The translations under genes were made by a program, and so were the position numbers. From NCBI GenBank assembly GCA_016787725.1, contig JAEUTZ010000002.1, positions 62,001-126,000 on the forward strand: a DNA stretch of 64,000 bases, written 5' to 3'. How positions within the stretch are numbered: the first letter of the stretch is position 1; every line of letters begins with the position of its first letter. Positions 1 to 8,247 of this stretch are shown here, one piece after another. Source of the DNA: Cyclobacteriaceae bacterium (lineage in GTDB: Bacteria > Bacteroidota > Bacteroidia > Cytophagales > Cyclobacteriaceae). The notes under the pieces are model-generated. The model was not told the origin of the DNA. It searched no databases and was given only the letters and a program-made list of their open reading frames with translations.

Positions 1-65
1 AATAACCCGCGTTTTTTTATATTGGGATAGATTCCGAAAAGTCATCATCATCAATCCCCGGCACC

Positions 66-1184
66 ATGAAAACCCGCAGAGATTTTTTACAGCACCTCAC
101 AACCGCAGCGCTGGCCCTTCCAATCGCCTCGGTCTATGGATTGGAAAACCCATTGCCTCCCGTTGAAGTTCCCTACCAGGGACCGGTGTTGCGGGTCGCC
201 CTCCTGGGGTTGGGCAGCTATGCCACCCGCGTGGCCGAGGCGATGAAAGCCTGTACGAAAGCAAAACTGGTGGGGGCCATCAGCGGCACGCCTTCCAAAC
301 TGAAAGACTGGCAACGGAAGTACAATATCCCTGAAAAGAATTGTTACAACTACGAAAATTTTGACGCTATTAAGAATAACCCGGACATCGATGCCGTGTA
401 CATCATCACCCCCAATGCCTTGCACAAGCCGCAATGCTTGCGCGTGGCGCAGGCCGGCAAACATGTGATTACCGAAAAGCCCATGGCCATCAATGTCACC
501 GAAGCGCAACAGATGGTAGACGCTTGCAAGCAGGCAAACGTGAAATTACTGGTAGGCTACCGCATGCACTTTGAAGCCAAGACCCTTGAAGTAATCCGCA
601 TGCGCAAGGCAGGGGACTTCGGCAAGGTGCTGTTCTTCCAGGGCCTATCCGGTTTTATTATTGGCGATCCCACACAATGGCGTCTAAATCCAGCCCTCTC
701 AGGCGGAGGTGCCATGATGGACATTGGTATCTATTCGGTGAACGGAGCCCGTTACATGATTGGCGAAGAACCGGTGTGGGTAACGGCCCAGGAAACCAAG
801 ACCGACCCGGTGAAATTCAAAGCCGGCATTGATGAGACCATTCAGTTTCAGTTTGGCTTCCCCAGCGGGGCTGTGGCTTCGTGCTTATCTACGTACAGCC
901 TCAACAACCTCGACAAGTTCTTTCTCGATGGCACCAAAGGTTTTGCTGAGTTACAACCCTCTACCGGCTATGGCCCTATAGAAGGTCGCACCCACAAAGG
1001 CGTATTGAAGTATCCCCACGTTACCCATCAAACTACGCAGATGGATGAGATGGCGGACATCCTTCTCAACAACAGACAACCCGAAGTGCCGGTAGATGGC
1101 GAAGAGGGTCTCAAAGACATGAAGCTCATCGATGCGATTTATGCGGCCGTGAAATCAGGGCAACGGGTGGAGTTGAAGGGGTAG
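66..1184 (+). CDS. Tat-exported Gfo/Idh/MocA family oxidoreductase
   Basis: A 372-residue NAD(P)-dependent sugar or sugar-derivative oxidoreductase. Residues 1-25 form a twin-arginine signal (RRDFLQ followed by a hydrophobic stretch), so the enzyme is probably exported folded with its cofactor. A Rossmann fold begins near residue 43 (ALLGLGSYA), and the family EKP motif appears in HVITEKPMA. The C-terminal half carries the usual substrate domain (GGGAMMDIGIYSVN). The closest general class is glucose-fructose-oxidoreductase-like; the actual substrate is not readable. It is the first gene in the window and stands apart from the other Gfo genes at 26.8 and 30.7 kb. A heptad array and a dispersed repeat follow its stop codon. 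Confidence 0.9.
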   Translation: MKTRRDFLQHLTTAALALPIASVYGLENPLPPVEVPYQGPVLRVALLGLGSYATRVAEAMKACTKAKLVGAISGTPSKLKDWQRKYNIPEKNCYNYENFDAIKNNPDIDAVYIITPNALHKPQCLRVAQAGKHVITEKPMAINVTEAQQMVDACKQANVKLLVGYRMHFEAKTLEVIRMRKAGDFGKVLFFQGLSGFIIGDPTQWRLNPALSGGGAMMDIGIYSVNGARYMIGEEPVWVTAQETKTDPVKFKAGIDETIQFQFGFPSGAVASCLSTYSLNNLDKFFLDGTKGFAELQPSTGYGPIEGRTHKGVLKYPHVTHQTTQMDEMADILLNNRQPEVPVDGEEGLKDMKLIDAIYAAVKSGQRVELKG

Positions 1185-1189
1185 ATGTG

Positions 1190-1230
1190 TTGATAATGGA
1201 CAATGGACAATTTGCCAATGAGTTCAATTG
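1190..1230. repeat. Degenerate heptad array after the first gene
   Basis: ATGGACA occurs twice in tandem (1196-1209), followed by related seven-base steps starting ATT and ATG. The phase slips by one base near 1217. It lies directly after the stop codon of the oxidoreductase gene and resembles the array at 8161-8225. Confidence 0.6.
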
Positions 1231-1286
1231 CTGCATCACTCACCACTCTCCGAAGTTCAACGCCAAATCAAAATAAATTAATAATA

Positions 1287-1412
1287 ATCCAGAGCGGATT
1301 GCTGGTCTACATGTGATTGAAAAAACAATTCTTTGGTTTAGACTGACTTCACAGAAAAGAACTTGCTGAGCGAAGGATCCCCTCTTTCCAACCGCCAGCT
1401 TCCTGAGGCGGT
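1287..1412. repeat. Dispersed intergenic repeat, copy 1
   Basis: This copy shares three blocks with 8248-8344: ATCCAGAGCGGAT at 1287-1299, TTGGTTT near 1333 and GCGAAGGATCCCCTC at 1370-1384. Block spacing is the same within one base in the two copies (83 against 82 nt from first to last block). The 3' part has its own small hairpin (ACCGCC 1391-1396 with GGCGGT 1407-1412). No coding potential is seen. It lies between two convergent genes in an otherwise empty 355-nt gap. Confidence 0.65.
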
Positions 1413-1539
1413 GACTCTGTGGAGAATTAGGAAATATACCTCAATTTCCTTCATCAAATCCTCTTTTAAGGGTAATCTGAGCATGCACTCATATCACTCA
1501 ACGTTTCCAAAGCGCGAGGCCCTGCAGGGAAGTTGATCG

Positions 1540-2799
1540 TTAATGCAGTTTCTGTTTTCCATACAATCGGTAGTAATACCAGGCTGCTATTCCCCCAATA
1601 AAAGAAAATAAAGCCAACAGCCAAAATACATGTTGATGCCCTTTTGCCCCTGGCGAATTTTCCAGGAGATACCCCATCGCGGGTCCAGCGAATATATCGG
1701 GTGTGTAGCCAATCAGGGAAATAAGCCCCACCGTGGTTCCTGTAAGAATCAACGGTATTTGCCCATTTTCCATCACCGCAAAGTATAGCGAGCGAGCTGC
1801 ATAGACCCCCGTTGCCACAATGAAGATGGAAGCAAAGAACAAAACAGGTGCAGACGAGGTAATAATTTCCGTGGCAAACAATACTGCGCCTAAGAATGAA
1901 ACAATAAAACCCACGACCAACCAAAAAGTAGCTTGCGATCGATCTGCCAATACACCAATTACCACACCCACAAGAGGTCGGATAAATAACAAGAATGTGC
2001 CAACTTGTGCTGACTGCACTTGATTGTACCACATCACCTCTTGTGCATAGAGGGAAAACACATCGGTAATCTTATAACCGGCATAGGCGCAAAGTATAAT
2101 GATCATGAGCAACCACACGGAAGGTAATTTTAGGACTTCCCTGACCTGTGATGCTGATATTTTATCCAGCATGATCTCTTTTTCCTTTTGCTCATCCAAT
2201 TTCAAGAAGAACCAAGCCAACATGCCGACTAGCGCCACTATTCCGGCTGATACCAGGATGACTTGTTTGAAGGCTGCCCTACTCTCGGAGATTGTTACCT
2301 CGGAAATTTCTGTTGAAATGACCCATGAAAAAACAAGTACACCCATTACTCCGAAGAAGGCTCCTACTAAACCGCGTCCGCCATCTAAAAAACCAAATGC
2401 CTTGCCTTGCGAATCCGATCCACCCCAAATCCGGGTGGCCTTGATCATCGGAGCCCAGAATAAAAAAATGGTTGTAAAACCCCAATAACCATATAGTAGC
2501 TTTAATACGATATAACCAGGAAAGGTAGCATAGACGAATCCCCCTAAAGCAGTCAGCCAGAGTGCTACCGCAATCAATTTTCCCGGAGCAAACCTATCGG
2601 CAACCGGACCTCCGATGAAATAAGACACTAAGGCAACAATGCCATAGACTGAGAAACACAGGCCTAGCTGAACGTTGTCCAGATCAAATACCTCCAGTAC
2701 GGTTGGCCTAAAAACTCTTGAAAGAACAAACGGAAGAATAAAGACAGACTCTCCAGCCAAAATGAGTACTACCAGAAAGTACCAAGGGGTATTTTTCAT
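1540..2799 (-). CDS. Major facilitator superfamily transporter
   Basis: A 419-residue inner-membrane protein with about 12 hydrophobic segments, and a charged cytoplasmic loop near residues 200-225 (LDEQKEKEIMLDK) between the two six-helix halves. The MFS-type loop GGPVADRF lies after helix 2. The substrate cannot be read from the sequence; no uronate- or peptide-carrier hallmark is seen. The ATG start is supported by an unusually good Shine-Dalgarno sequence. It is transcribed alone, convergent with the first oxidoreductase, and a structured element lies 70-200 nt upstream. Confidence 0.88.
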   Translation of the reverse strand: MKNTPWYFLVVLILAGESVFILPFVLSRVFRPTVLEVFDLDNVQLGLCFSVYGIVALVSYFIGGPVADRFAPGKLIAVALWLTALGGFVYATFPGYIVLKLLYGYWGFTTIFLFWAPMIKATRIWGGSDSQGKAFGFLDGGRGLVGAFFGVMGVLVFSWVISTEISEVTISESRAAFKQVILVSAGIVALVGMLAWFFLKLDEQKEKEIMLDKISASQVREVLKLPSVWLLMIIILCAYAGYKITDVFSLYAQEVMWYNQVQSAQVGTFLLFIRPLVGVVIGVLADRSQATFWLVVGFIVSFLGAVLFATEIITSSAPVLFFASIFIVATGVYAARSLYFAVMENGQIPLILTGTTVGLISLIGYTPDIFAGPAMGYLLENSPGAKGHQHVFWLLALFSFIGGIAAWYYYRLYGKQKLH

Positions 2800-2806
2800 C
2801 AGATCG

Positions 2807-2818
2807 TTACCTCCTTTT
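2807..2818 (-). promoter_or_regulatory. Strong Shine-Dalgarno site of the MFS gene
   Basis: Read on the minus strand the sequence is AAAAGGAGGTAACGATCTG followed by ATG. AAGGAGGT is complementary to the conserved 16S rRNA 3' end, 10 nt before the start. Bacteroidota genes generally lack such sites, so this one is notable and fixes the start codon. Confidence 0.75.
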
Positions 2819-2867
2819 AAATACTTTCATTCAATTTCTTGTGTGACAGGTAACGTTTGTGCTTATG

Positions 2868-2999
2868 CAGTGGCGGGTAAAGGAGTGCTAAGAAATGGAG
2901 CGTAGCGGAATGTTTAGCGCGACTAACACGTCACTGTCAACCGTGACAAAACTTTTTTTGAAAACTAAAGCTACTAATTTATACAGAACCCCGCCATTG
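2868..2999. other. Multi-stem structured intergenic element
   Basis: The outer arms CAGTGGCGGG (2868-2877) and CCCGCCATTG (2990-2999) are inverted with 9 of 10 positions matching. Inside are two further stems, GCTAA/TTAGC (2887-2891 with 2914-2918) and GTCAC/GTGAC (2930-2934 with 2943-2947). ATGCA/TGCAT just outside the arms could extend the outer stem past a bulge. Together they could fold as a branched hairpin in RNA or single-stranded DNA. It lies in the 482-nt gap between the quinone-reductase operon and the MFS gene; nothing is recognised in the rest of that gap (3000-3281). Confidence 0.5.
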
Positions 3000-3281
3000 A
3001 TTATGCATTTTATTCGTAGCTGTAGGAACCTTCTCGACACTTCATTCGTAACTTTGTCTTTTGTCCCCCGTTAATTCACTCCAATCCTTTTTAGTCAGTC
3101 GTGGGGTGCGGTAGGGCATTTTTCATTGACTACACTCACTGTCTACTTACATTAAACAGTGCACACTTGCTGACTGGCTTTGGATGTAGGTCGTAGGTCC
3201 ATCTACGCAATGTGTATACTTTCAGATTGTACTATTTTAAAACAGTAAAATTAATCACTAATGATTAAAAATAAAGTTGTT

Positions 3282-4265
3282 TTAAATTTTCACAACTATT
3301 TTTCCTCCTGCTTTACCACTATCCAGCACCTTATGCGCTTCCTGAATGTCCTCAAAGTAATACACTTTAGCTAAGGTACTTGGAATACTGCCAGTTGCCA
3401 CTTGTTCAGCAATCATGTTTAATGGGGATTTTCTAAAAGGCAATACTTCTGTACCCAATAGCTGACTATTGAAAAAGCTTAACTTCACTGTGTTAGGTAA
3501 GTCCATCATAAGATTGAAAGATTTTAAGATCGGTGGTCCTCCAAGCAGACCAACAACAACTACTTCTCCCCAATGTTTTATACATTTTGCCGTATCTAAT
3601 AGAGTTGCTGCTCCAACAATCTCAATGGCATTATCAATTCCTTCTGATACAATGGATTTAACACTTGCATGAACCTCTCCATTATCAATAACCACATAAT
3701 CGGCTCCGCTTGATTTTAGTTTTTCGGAGCTTTCTGCTGTACGAGTAGTTGCAATTACATTTAAGCCTCTCATTTTAGCATAGGTTACTGCAGTTAACCC
3801 AATACTCGATGTGGCACCACGAACTAACAATGTTTGTCCTTCACGTATTCTTAAGGATTTATCAAGTGCCCCCCATATTGTTAAGTAGGCCTCTGGTAAT
3901 GCAGCAAGTTCTTCAAAGCTTAAGTTGCTATCAATCCTAATTACATTATTCAAATTGACGGTGATGAATTCAGCATAGCCACCATGCCGTGCCAACATCA
4001 TGCCGCCCATAGCCGTAGCTACTCTCTGGCCTACTTCAAAAGTGCCGCTTGAATCTTCAACCACCTCGCCAACCGCTTCGTATCCTAATGCCAGTTCTGA
4101 ATTGAATATGCCATATGCACCACTGCGATAATAACTCTCAGCCTTGTTAAGTCCAAAAGCCCTCACTCTAATTTTCACTTCTCCAGTTTGGGACTTTGGC
4201 TCTTCCGTCTCAATTATCTTAAGAACTTCAGGCCCTCCTGGTTTTGATGCTATTATGGCTTTCAT
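3282..4265 (-). CDS. Zinc-independent MDR alcohol dehydrogenase / quinone oxidoreductase
   Basis: A 327-residue medium-chain dehydrogenase/reductase. An N-terminal GroES-like domain (LGYEAVGEV near residue 80) is followed by an NAD(P)-binding Rossmann fold (GATSSIGLTAV near residue 150). The Cys/His zinc ligands of classical alcohol dehydrogenases are absent, which fits the quinone oxidoreductase branch. It is the third gene of a minus-strand operon after the NmrA-like and SnoaL-like genes, with a gap of 11 nt. A role in reducing electrophiles or quinones is inferred from family and context. Confidence 0.87.
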   Translation of the reverse strand: MKAIIASKPGGPEVLKIIETEEPKSQTGEVKIRVRAFGLNKAESYYRSGAYGIFNSELALGYEAVGEVVEDSSGTFEVGQRVATAMGGMMLARHGGYAEFITVNLNNVIRIDSNLSFEELAALPEAYLTIWGALDKSLRIREGQTLLVRGATSSIGLTAVTYAKMRGLNVIATTRTAESSEKLKSSGADYVVIDNGEVHASVKSIVSEGIDNAIEIVGAATLLDTAKCIKHWGEVVVVGLLGGPPILKSFNLMMDLPNTVKLSFFNSQLLGTEVLPFRKSPLNMIAEQVATGSIPSTLAKVYYFEDIQEAHKVLDSGKAGGKIVVKI

Positions 4266-4276
4266 TTTATCATTTG

Positions 4277-4777
4277 CTATTTTCCTGGCTCGGATTTATT
4301 GAACATATACCGAGCAATTTTCCATTCTCCATTTACCTTTTCAAAGACAAACAATTCTCTGTTAGCTTCGGGAATCGTATCTCCAATTGCCTTAATCAAT
4401 GCGGTTCCTTTGGAGCTGGTTACGGCAAATGCCATGTTTCCTTCTACCTGAATTTCCTCAATGAAGAATTTAATATTCAATTGGATTTGGGAAAATACAT
4501 ACTCATATGACTTTAGGATTCCTTCAGAACCAATTCCAGAAGGGGCTTCTGTTGGCATAAAGATGCCATCTTTTGTGTAAAGAGATTGAGCCAATTTAGC
4601 ATTAGAAGTGTTCAATGATCTTTCATATTCATTTAGCAAAATTTCTATTTTTTGTTTTTCTTGCTTTTCCATGATTTCTGTATTTTCTATTGTGTTAGTA
4701 GTTGATTCGGAGCTTTCCTTTTGAGTACACGAAGTCATAATGGTCATGACTAACCCAGTTATTAAAAATCTTATCAT
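4277..4777 (-). CDS. SnoaL-like / DUF4440 (NTF2-fold) lipoprotein
   Basis: A 166-residue lipoprotein. The signal peptide ends in a lipobox (IMTSC), followed by a Ser/Glu/Thr-rich linker. Residues 45-160 look like an NTF2-like fold of the SgcJ/SnoaL/DUF4440 type (LNEYERSLNTSNAK, GIFMPTEAPSG, NGEWKIARYMFN). Such domains bind small ligands or act as isomerases or hydrolases; no catalytic residue can be assigned. It lies 1 nt from the upstream NmrA-like gene and 11 nt from the downstream reductase, so it is almost certainly co-transcribed with both. Confidence 0.82.
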   Translation of the reverse strand: MIRFLITGLVMTIMTSCTQKESSESTTNTIENTEIMEKQEKQKIEILLNEYERSLNTSNAKLAQSLYTKDGIFMPTEAPSGIGSEGILKSYEYVFSQIQLNIKFFIEEIQVEGNMAFAVTSSKGTALIKAIGDTIPEANRELFVFEKVNGEWKIARYMFNKSEPGK

Positions 4778-4778
4778 G

Positions 4779-5660
4779 TCATGCTACGTTTTGCTTAATC
4801 CATTCATTCAATGATGTAAATGGCTCAGTCGAAATTTCTTTAGCCATTTTTACTTGAGCATCAGAATTTGGTCCCATGTACGTGTGAGACTCGAAATAGC
4901 CCATCATTTGGGCGATTTCTCCGGCTCCTTCAAAAAAACGGGAAAACACCTCTGCCGGAACATGGTTAAAGCTGTACGCTTTCCCGTTGGCTTTGAATGC
5001 ATCTAAAACATCATTGAAGCTGTTCAATTCAGTGGATACAGACAAATAGCTTCCCTTTCCTACCTTTTCCGGATTTAAGAATGCTCCTGCAACTACTTTC
5101 CCAAAGTCGTTTATGTCTGACATGTGAATTACTTTTTTGTTTGGATCGATTGGAAGAGTCCAGCCAACAGAACCGTCTTGTTGCGGTTGAGCACCCAATT
5201 GTCCAGCCAGGTTTTGAAAGTAGAATGGAGGCTGTACAAAAGTATAGTGAGCGAAGCTCGCAGTTTTCACCATTTCATCCACTTTTGCTTTTCCGGTAAA
5301 GTGCGGCACTTCATATTTGCCTTGGCTAATCACTTCTACGTTGGGTAGAGTTGACCAAATGAAGTGAGTAACATTCGCTTTTTTAGCAGCTTCAATGGCT
5401 GTTCTTCCTTGTGCTCGTTCATCCGCACCTTCCCAAAAATTGGTAACAACAAATACTCCGTGAGCATCCTTAAAAGCATTTATTAACGATTCGGGGCTGT
5501 TTAGATCACCTAACACAACTTCATCTGCAAGCCCCTTGTACTTATCCGGGTTACGCGTAATAGCTCTTACAATAAAAGAACCATTCTTTTTTAAAGCGTT
5601 AACTACACCTTTACCTTGTAGCCCGGTTGCACCAACTACTGCAATAATTTTCTTTTCCAT
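4779..5660 (-). CDS. NmrA/HSCARG-like NAD(P)-binding protein
   Basis: A 293-residue atypical short-chain-dehydrogenase-fold protein. The N-terminal motif VVGATGLQGKGVV (residues 8-20) is the NmrA-type GxxGxxG dinucleotide site. The SDR catalytic Tyr-Lys pair is not evident, as in the NmrA and HSCARG redox-sensor proteins. LGDLNSPESL and FVVTNFWEG are typical of this family. It is the first gene of a three-gene operon lying directly downstream of a Crp/Fnr regulator on the same strand. A role as NAD(P)H sensor or quinone reductase is inferred, not shown. Confidence 0.85.
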   Translation of the reverse strand: MEKKIIAVVGATGLQGKGVVNALKKNGSFIVRAITRNPDKYKGLADEVVLGDLNSPESLINAFKDAHGVFVVTNFWEGADERAQGRTAIEAAKKANVTHFIWSTLPNVEVISQGKYEVPHFTGKAKVDEMVKTASFAHYTFVQPPFYFQNLAGQLGAQPQQDGSVGWTLPIDPNKKVIHMSDINDFGKVVAGAFLNPEKVGKGSYLSVSTELNSFNDVLDAFKANGKAYSFNHVPAEVFSRFFEGAGEIAQMMGYFESHTYMGPNSDAQVKMAKEISTEPFTSLNEWIKQNVA

Positions 5661-5726
5661 TTTGTAAAATTTAATGATTTAAAATATAATAAAGGTGATG
5701 GAGGTTGAGAATATCCGCCTATAAGA

Positions 5727-5763
5727 TTTCTTAAGAAAGAATCTTAATGTATCTTAAGATTCT
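5727..5763. promoter_or_regulatory. Cluster of AAGATT/AATCTT palindromes
   Basis: A perfect 10-bp inverted repeat, AGAATCTTAA (5738-5747) and TTAAGATTCT (5754-5763), has a 6-nt loop. It abuts the 12-nt palindrome TTTCTTAAGAAA (5727-5738). The right arm includes the stop codon of the Crp/Fnr gene. It could be a terminator after that gene, an attenuator, or an operator for the NmrA operon. The U-tract after the hairpin on the minus strand is weak (TTTCTT). Confidence 0.55.
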
Positions 5764-6341
5764 ACGATTTTCTTTCTTATTGCACTCAGGAATTCAGGCG
5801 TTACACCAAGATAGGATGCAATTTGAACGTTTGATATACGATTAAATAATTGCGGATATCTCGACAGAAAATCTAAATATCGATCTTCGGCTGAAGAACC
5901 AATATTTTGCAAAATTCTATGCTGCATCGCTACCATGGCATTTTCTGCAAGTACTCTAAAAATTCTATTGAACTTGGGAAAGTCGGCAAAGAGTTTATGT
6001 TGATCCTCATTCTTAATCTGCAGAATACTTGAATTTTCAAGGGCTTCAATGTTCAACTTGGTAGGTGTTTCGTTGTGAAAACTTCCGATGTCGCCAATCC
6101 ACCAATTTTCTATTGCAAATTGAAGGTTGTGTTCCTTTCCATTATCATCAACCAGGTACATTTTAAAACATCCTTCAACAACAAACGTGTTATGCTTGCA
6201 AATGTCTCCCTCTTGCAGAATAAACTGTCCTCTCTTTATTTTCCGCATCTGAAAAGCCTTTTCAACGAATTCAACTTCACTTGTATTCAAAGGATGGATT
6301 CGATTAAAATATTCTATGAGAGGTTGAATCTGCAGTGACAT
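5754..6341 (-). CDS. Crp/Fnr family transcriptional regulator
   Basis: A 195-residue regulator with an N-terminal cyclic-nucleotide-binding-like beta roll (KRGQFILQEGD, FVVEGCFKMYLVD) and a C-terminal helix-turn-helix (SNVQIASYLGVTPEFLSAIRKK). It lacks the cysteines of an Fnr iron-sulfur sensor and the full cAMP-binding signature, as do many Bacteroidota members. The ATG at 6341 is preferred over an in-frame TTG at 6359, because a -7-like TAAATTTG (6347-6354) lies between them. It sits just upstream of the NmrA/SnoaL/reductase operon in the same direction and probably regulates it. Confidence 0.85.
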   Translation of the reverse strand: MSLQIQPLIEYFNRIHPLNTSEVEFVEKAFQMRKIKRGQFILQEGDICKHNTFVVEGCFKMYLVDDNGKEHNLQFAIENWWIGDIGSFHNETPTKLNIEALENSSILQIKNEDQHKLFADFPKFNRIFRVLAENAMVAMQHRILQNIGSSAEDRYLDFLSRYPQLFNRISNVQIASYLGVTPEFLSAIRKKIVES

Positions 6342-6760
6342 AGTAACAAATTTAATCAATTAACTATTACGGGTTATGCTGCGTGTGAAATTTGGCTCTT
6401 ACCATAGCTTTGGTGTCGCGATGGGTTAATGCGGATGGTATGTGCCATATGCGTAGGGCGAATCGAAGCATGATTTCCTTTAAAAAGCGAAGGGTCGGCT
6501 GTACTATTTTTTGTCTGTCCCAGGTTTTATTCTTTCAAAGTCGAAGTTGTCTTCGAAATCATTCACTTGTCAGTGTGGGAAATCTTTGTTAGAAAATTGT
6601 CGTCCGTTTTTTAGAACACCAATTTATCCGGGGCTTATTGATATCTATCCACACAATCCCGATAAGCGCATTGAAACACCAATCGTAAATCCCAATTCAA
6701 TCTTATGTCTAGCGTCTATTTAGTACCTTAGAAGGCTCCAACAACCTAACCATCCTGCTT
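6342..6760. other. Empty 419-nt divergent intergenic region
   Basis: This gap separates the Crp/Fnr gene (minus) from the sulfatase gene (plus). The only structure noted is the -7-like TAAATTTG just before the Crp start and a weak TACCTTAG near 6723 before the sulfatase. Short open frames here have no recognisable product. No hairpin or repeat stands out. Confidence 0.5.
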
Positions 6761-8194
6761 ATGAAATCTCACCTTACATTCTCGCTTGGTTCTGTCCTGG
6801 GTTTGCTCATATTAGTCGCCTGCCAGCCGGCCGAAAAGAAAGTGTCCAAGCCCAACATTATCGTAGTGCTGGTGGACGACATGCGGTGGGATGAGTATGG
6901 GGCAGCCGGCCACAACTACATCCAGACTCCCAACATCGATCGCCTCGCCCGCGAAGGCATCCGGTTCACGAATGCGTTTGCCACTACGCCCCTCTGCTCC
7001 CCTAGTCGGGCGAATTTTCTCACGGGCCGGTATGCTCACGCTAACGGCATTGTCGATAACCAGGCACGGAACGAACAGAGTCACCAACTCATCACCTTTC
7101 CCAGGTTGCTGCATGATCGGGGCTATGCTACCGCCTTCGTGGGCAAATGGCACATGGGCAATGACGATTCACCCCGGCCCGGTTTTGACTTCTGGGCCTC
7201 GTTGCGCGGGCAGGGCGAAGCCATCGACCCGGCTTTGAATATCAACGGGAAGCAACAGACCATCAAAGGCTATGTGACGGATATCCTCATCGACCAGTCG
7301 GTACAGTTTTTAAAACAAAAACGTGAGCAACCATTTTTACTATACCTCGCCCACAAGGCCCTCCACCCCAACATCGTGCAACGGGATGACGGCAGCACCG
7401 CTGCCATTGGCGAAGGTGGTTTCATAGCAGCCGAACGCCATCGCGGAATGTATGACTCCGCTGTGTTTGCCCGCAGACCGAATTACAATATTGCGCCCGT
7501 GGATAAACCGGCTCTGATGCGTTCGCTGGAAAGGCTACCCCCATTAAGTGCGGAAACCTCCACGAAAGAAAAAACCATCCGCGAGCGTGCCGAAATGCTG
7601 ATGGCCGTTGACGAAGGGTTGGGTACCCTCATCACCACACTCGAAGAACTAGGCCAACTCGACAACACAATCATCGTCTTCACCAGCGACCACGGCTATT
7701 GGTATGGCGAACACTGCCTCGATGAAGAGCGGAGGCTGGCTTATGAAGAAGCCATCCGCATCCCCATGCTGGTGCGTTACCCACCGGCCATTAAGCCCGG
7801 CACCACGTCCGAACAGTTGGTGCTGAGCATTGACCTGGCGCCTACGCTGATGGCGATGGCGAAGGAACCGCAGCCGGACTTGTTTCAGGGAATGTCGTGG
7901 CAGCCGATCTTTACGGACAGCGTGTCTGAATGGCGTACTTCTTTTCTGGTGGAGTATTACAGCGACACGGTATTTCCGCGCATTGTGAACATGGGCTACA
8001 AGGCCGTGCGCAACGAACGGTACAAGTACATCCATTATGAAGAGCTCTCCGGCATGGATGAACTCTATGACTTGGCGAATGACCCGTACGAGTTGAAGAA
8101 TGTGATCAAGGATCCGCAGCTGGAGCGGGTGTTGGGGGAAATGAAAGAAGAGCTGGTTGAACAATTGATAATGACAATTGATAATGGAAAATGA
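6761..8194 (+). CDS. Sulfatase lipoprotein
   Basis: A 477-residue type I sulfatase anchored as a lipoprotein (lipobox LVAC, Cys21). The formylglycine motif is C79-S-P-S-R inside FATTPLCSPSRANFLTGR. Metal-binding DD lies at 39-40, followed by TPNIDRLAREG, and FTSDHGYWYGEH is the second metal site. An anaerobic- or FGE-type maturase would be needed to convert Cys79; none is in the window. It removes sulfate esters from a polysaccharide or aryl substrate that cannot be named. The last codons (MTIDNGK) fall inside a heptad array, so the original C-terminus may have been altered. Confidence 0.93.
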   Translation: MKSHLTFSLGSVLGLLILVACQPAEKKVSKPNIIVVLVDDMRWDEYGAAGHNYIQTPNIDRLAREGIRFTNAFATTPLCSPSRANFLTGRYAHANGIVDNQARNEQSHQLITFPRLLHDRGYATAFVGKWHMGNDDSPRPGFDFWASLRGQGEAIDPALNINGKQQTIKGYVTDILIDQSVQFLKQKREQPFLLYLAHKALHPNIVQRDDGSTAAIGEGGFIAAERHRGMYDSAVFARRPNYNIAPVDKPALMRSLERLPPLSAETSTKEKTIRERAEMLMAVDEGLGTLITTLEELGQLDNTIIVFTSDHGYWYGEHCLDEERRLAYEEAIRIPMLVRYPPAIKPGTTSEQLVLSIDLAPTLMAMAKEPQPDLFQGMSWQPIFTDSVSEWRTSFLVEYYSDTVFPRIVNMGYKAVRNERYKYIHYEELSGMDELYDLANDPYELKNVIKDPQLERVLGEMKEELVEQLIMTIDNGK

Positions 8195-8225
8195 GCAATG
8201 ATCAATGTTCAATGAACCATGATGC
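8161..8225. repeat. Heptad-phased intergenic array with 13-nt duplication
   Basis: ACAATTGATAATG is perfectly duplicated (8161-8173 and 8174-8186). ATG or ATT triplets then recur every seven bases at 8177, 8184, 8191, 8198, 8205, 8212 and 8219. The sulfatase stop codon (8192-8194) lies within it. Confidence 0.75.
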
Positions 8226-8247
8226 TGCTCAAAAAAATAATTGAACC

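Noticed and set aside
1466-2485. Open frames in other frames of the MFS gene
   Set aside because: They lie within the 12-helix transporter frame and have no independent support.
2926-2960. GTCAC/GTGAC hairpin followed by a T run as an intrinsic terminator
   Set aside because: The stem is only 5 bp, the T run starts several bases later, and no plus-strand gene ends nearby; it is better seen as part of the larger element.
6342-6359. TTG at 6359 as start of the Crp/Fnr regulator
   Set aside because: A TAAATTTG -7-like element lies between it and the ATG at 6341, and the ATG gives the usual family N-terminus.
6392-6723. Two short plus-strand open frames in the gap before the sulfatase
   Set aside because: About 66-70 codons, overlapping each other, without signal peptide, ribosome site or recognisable family.
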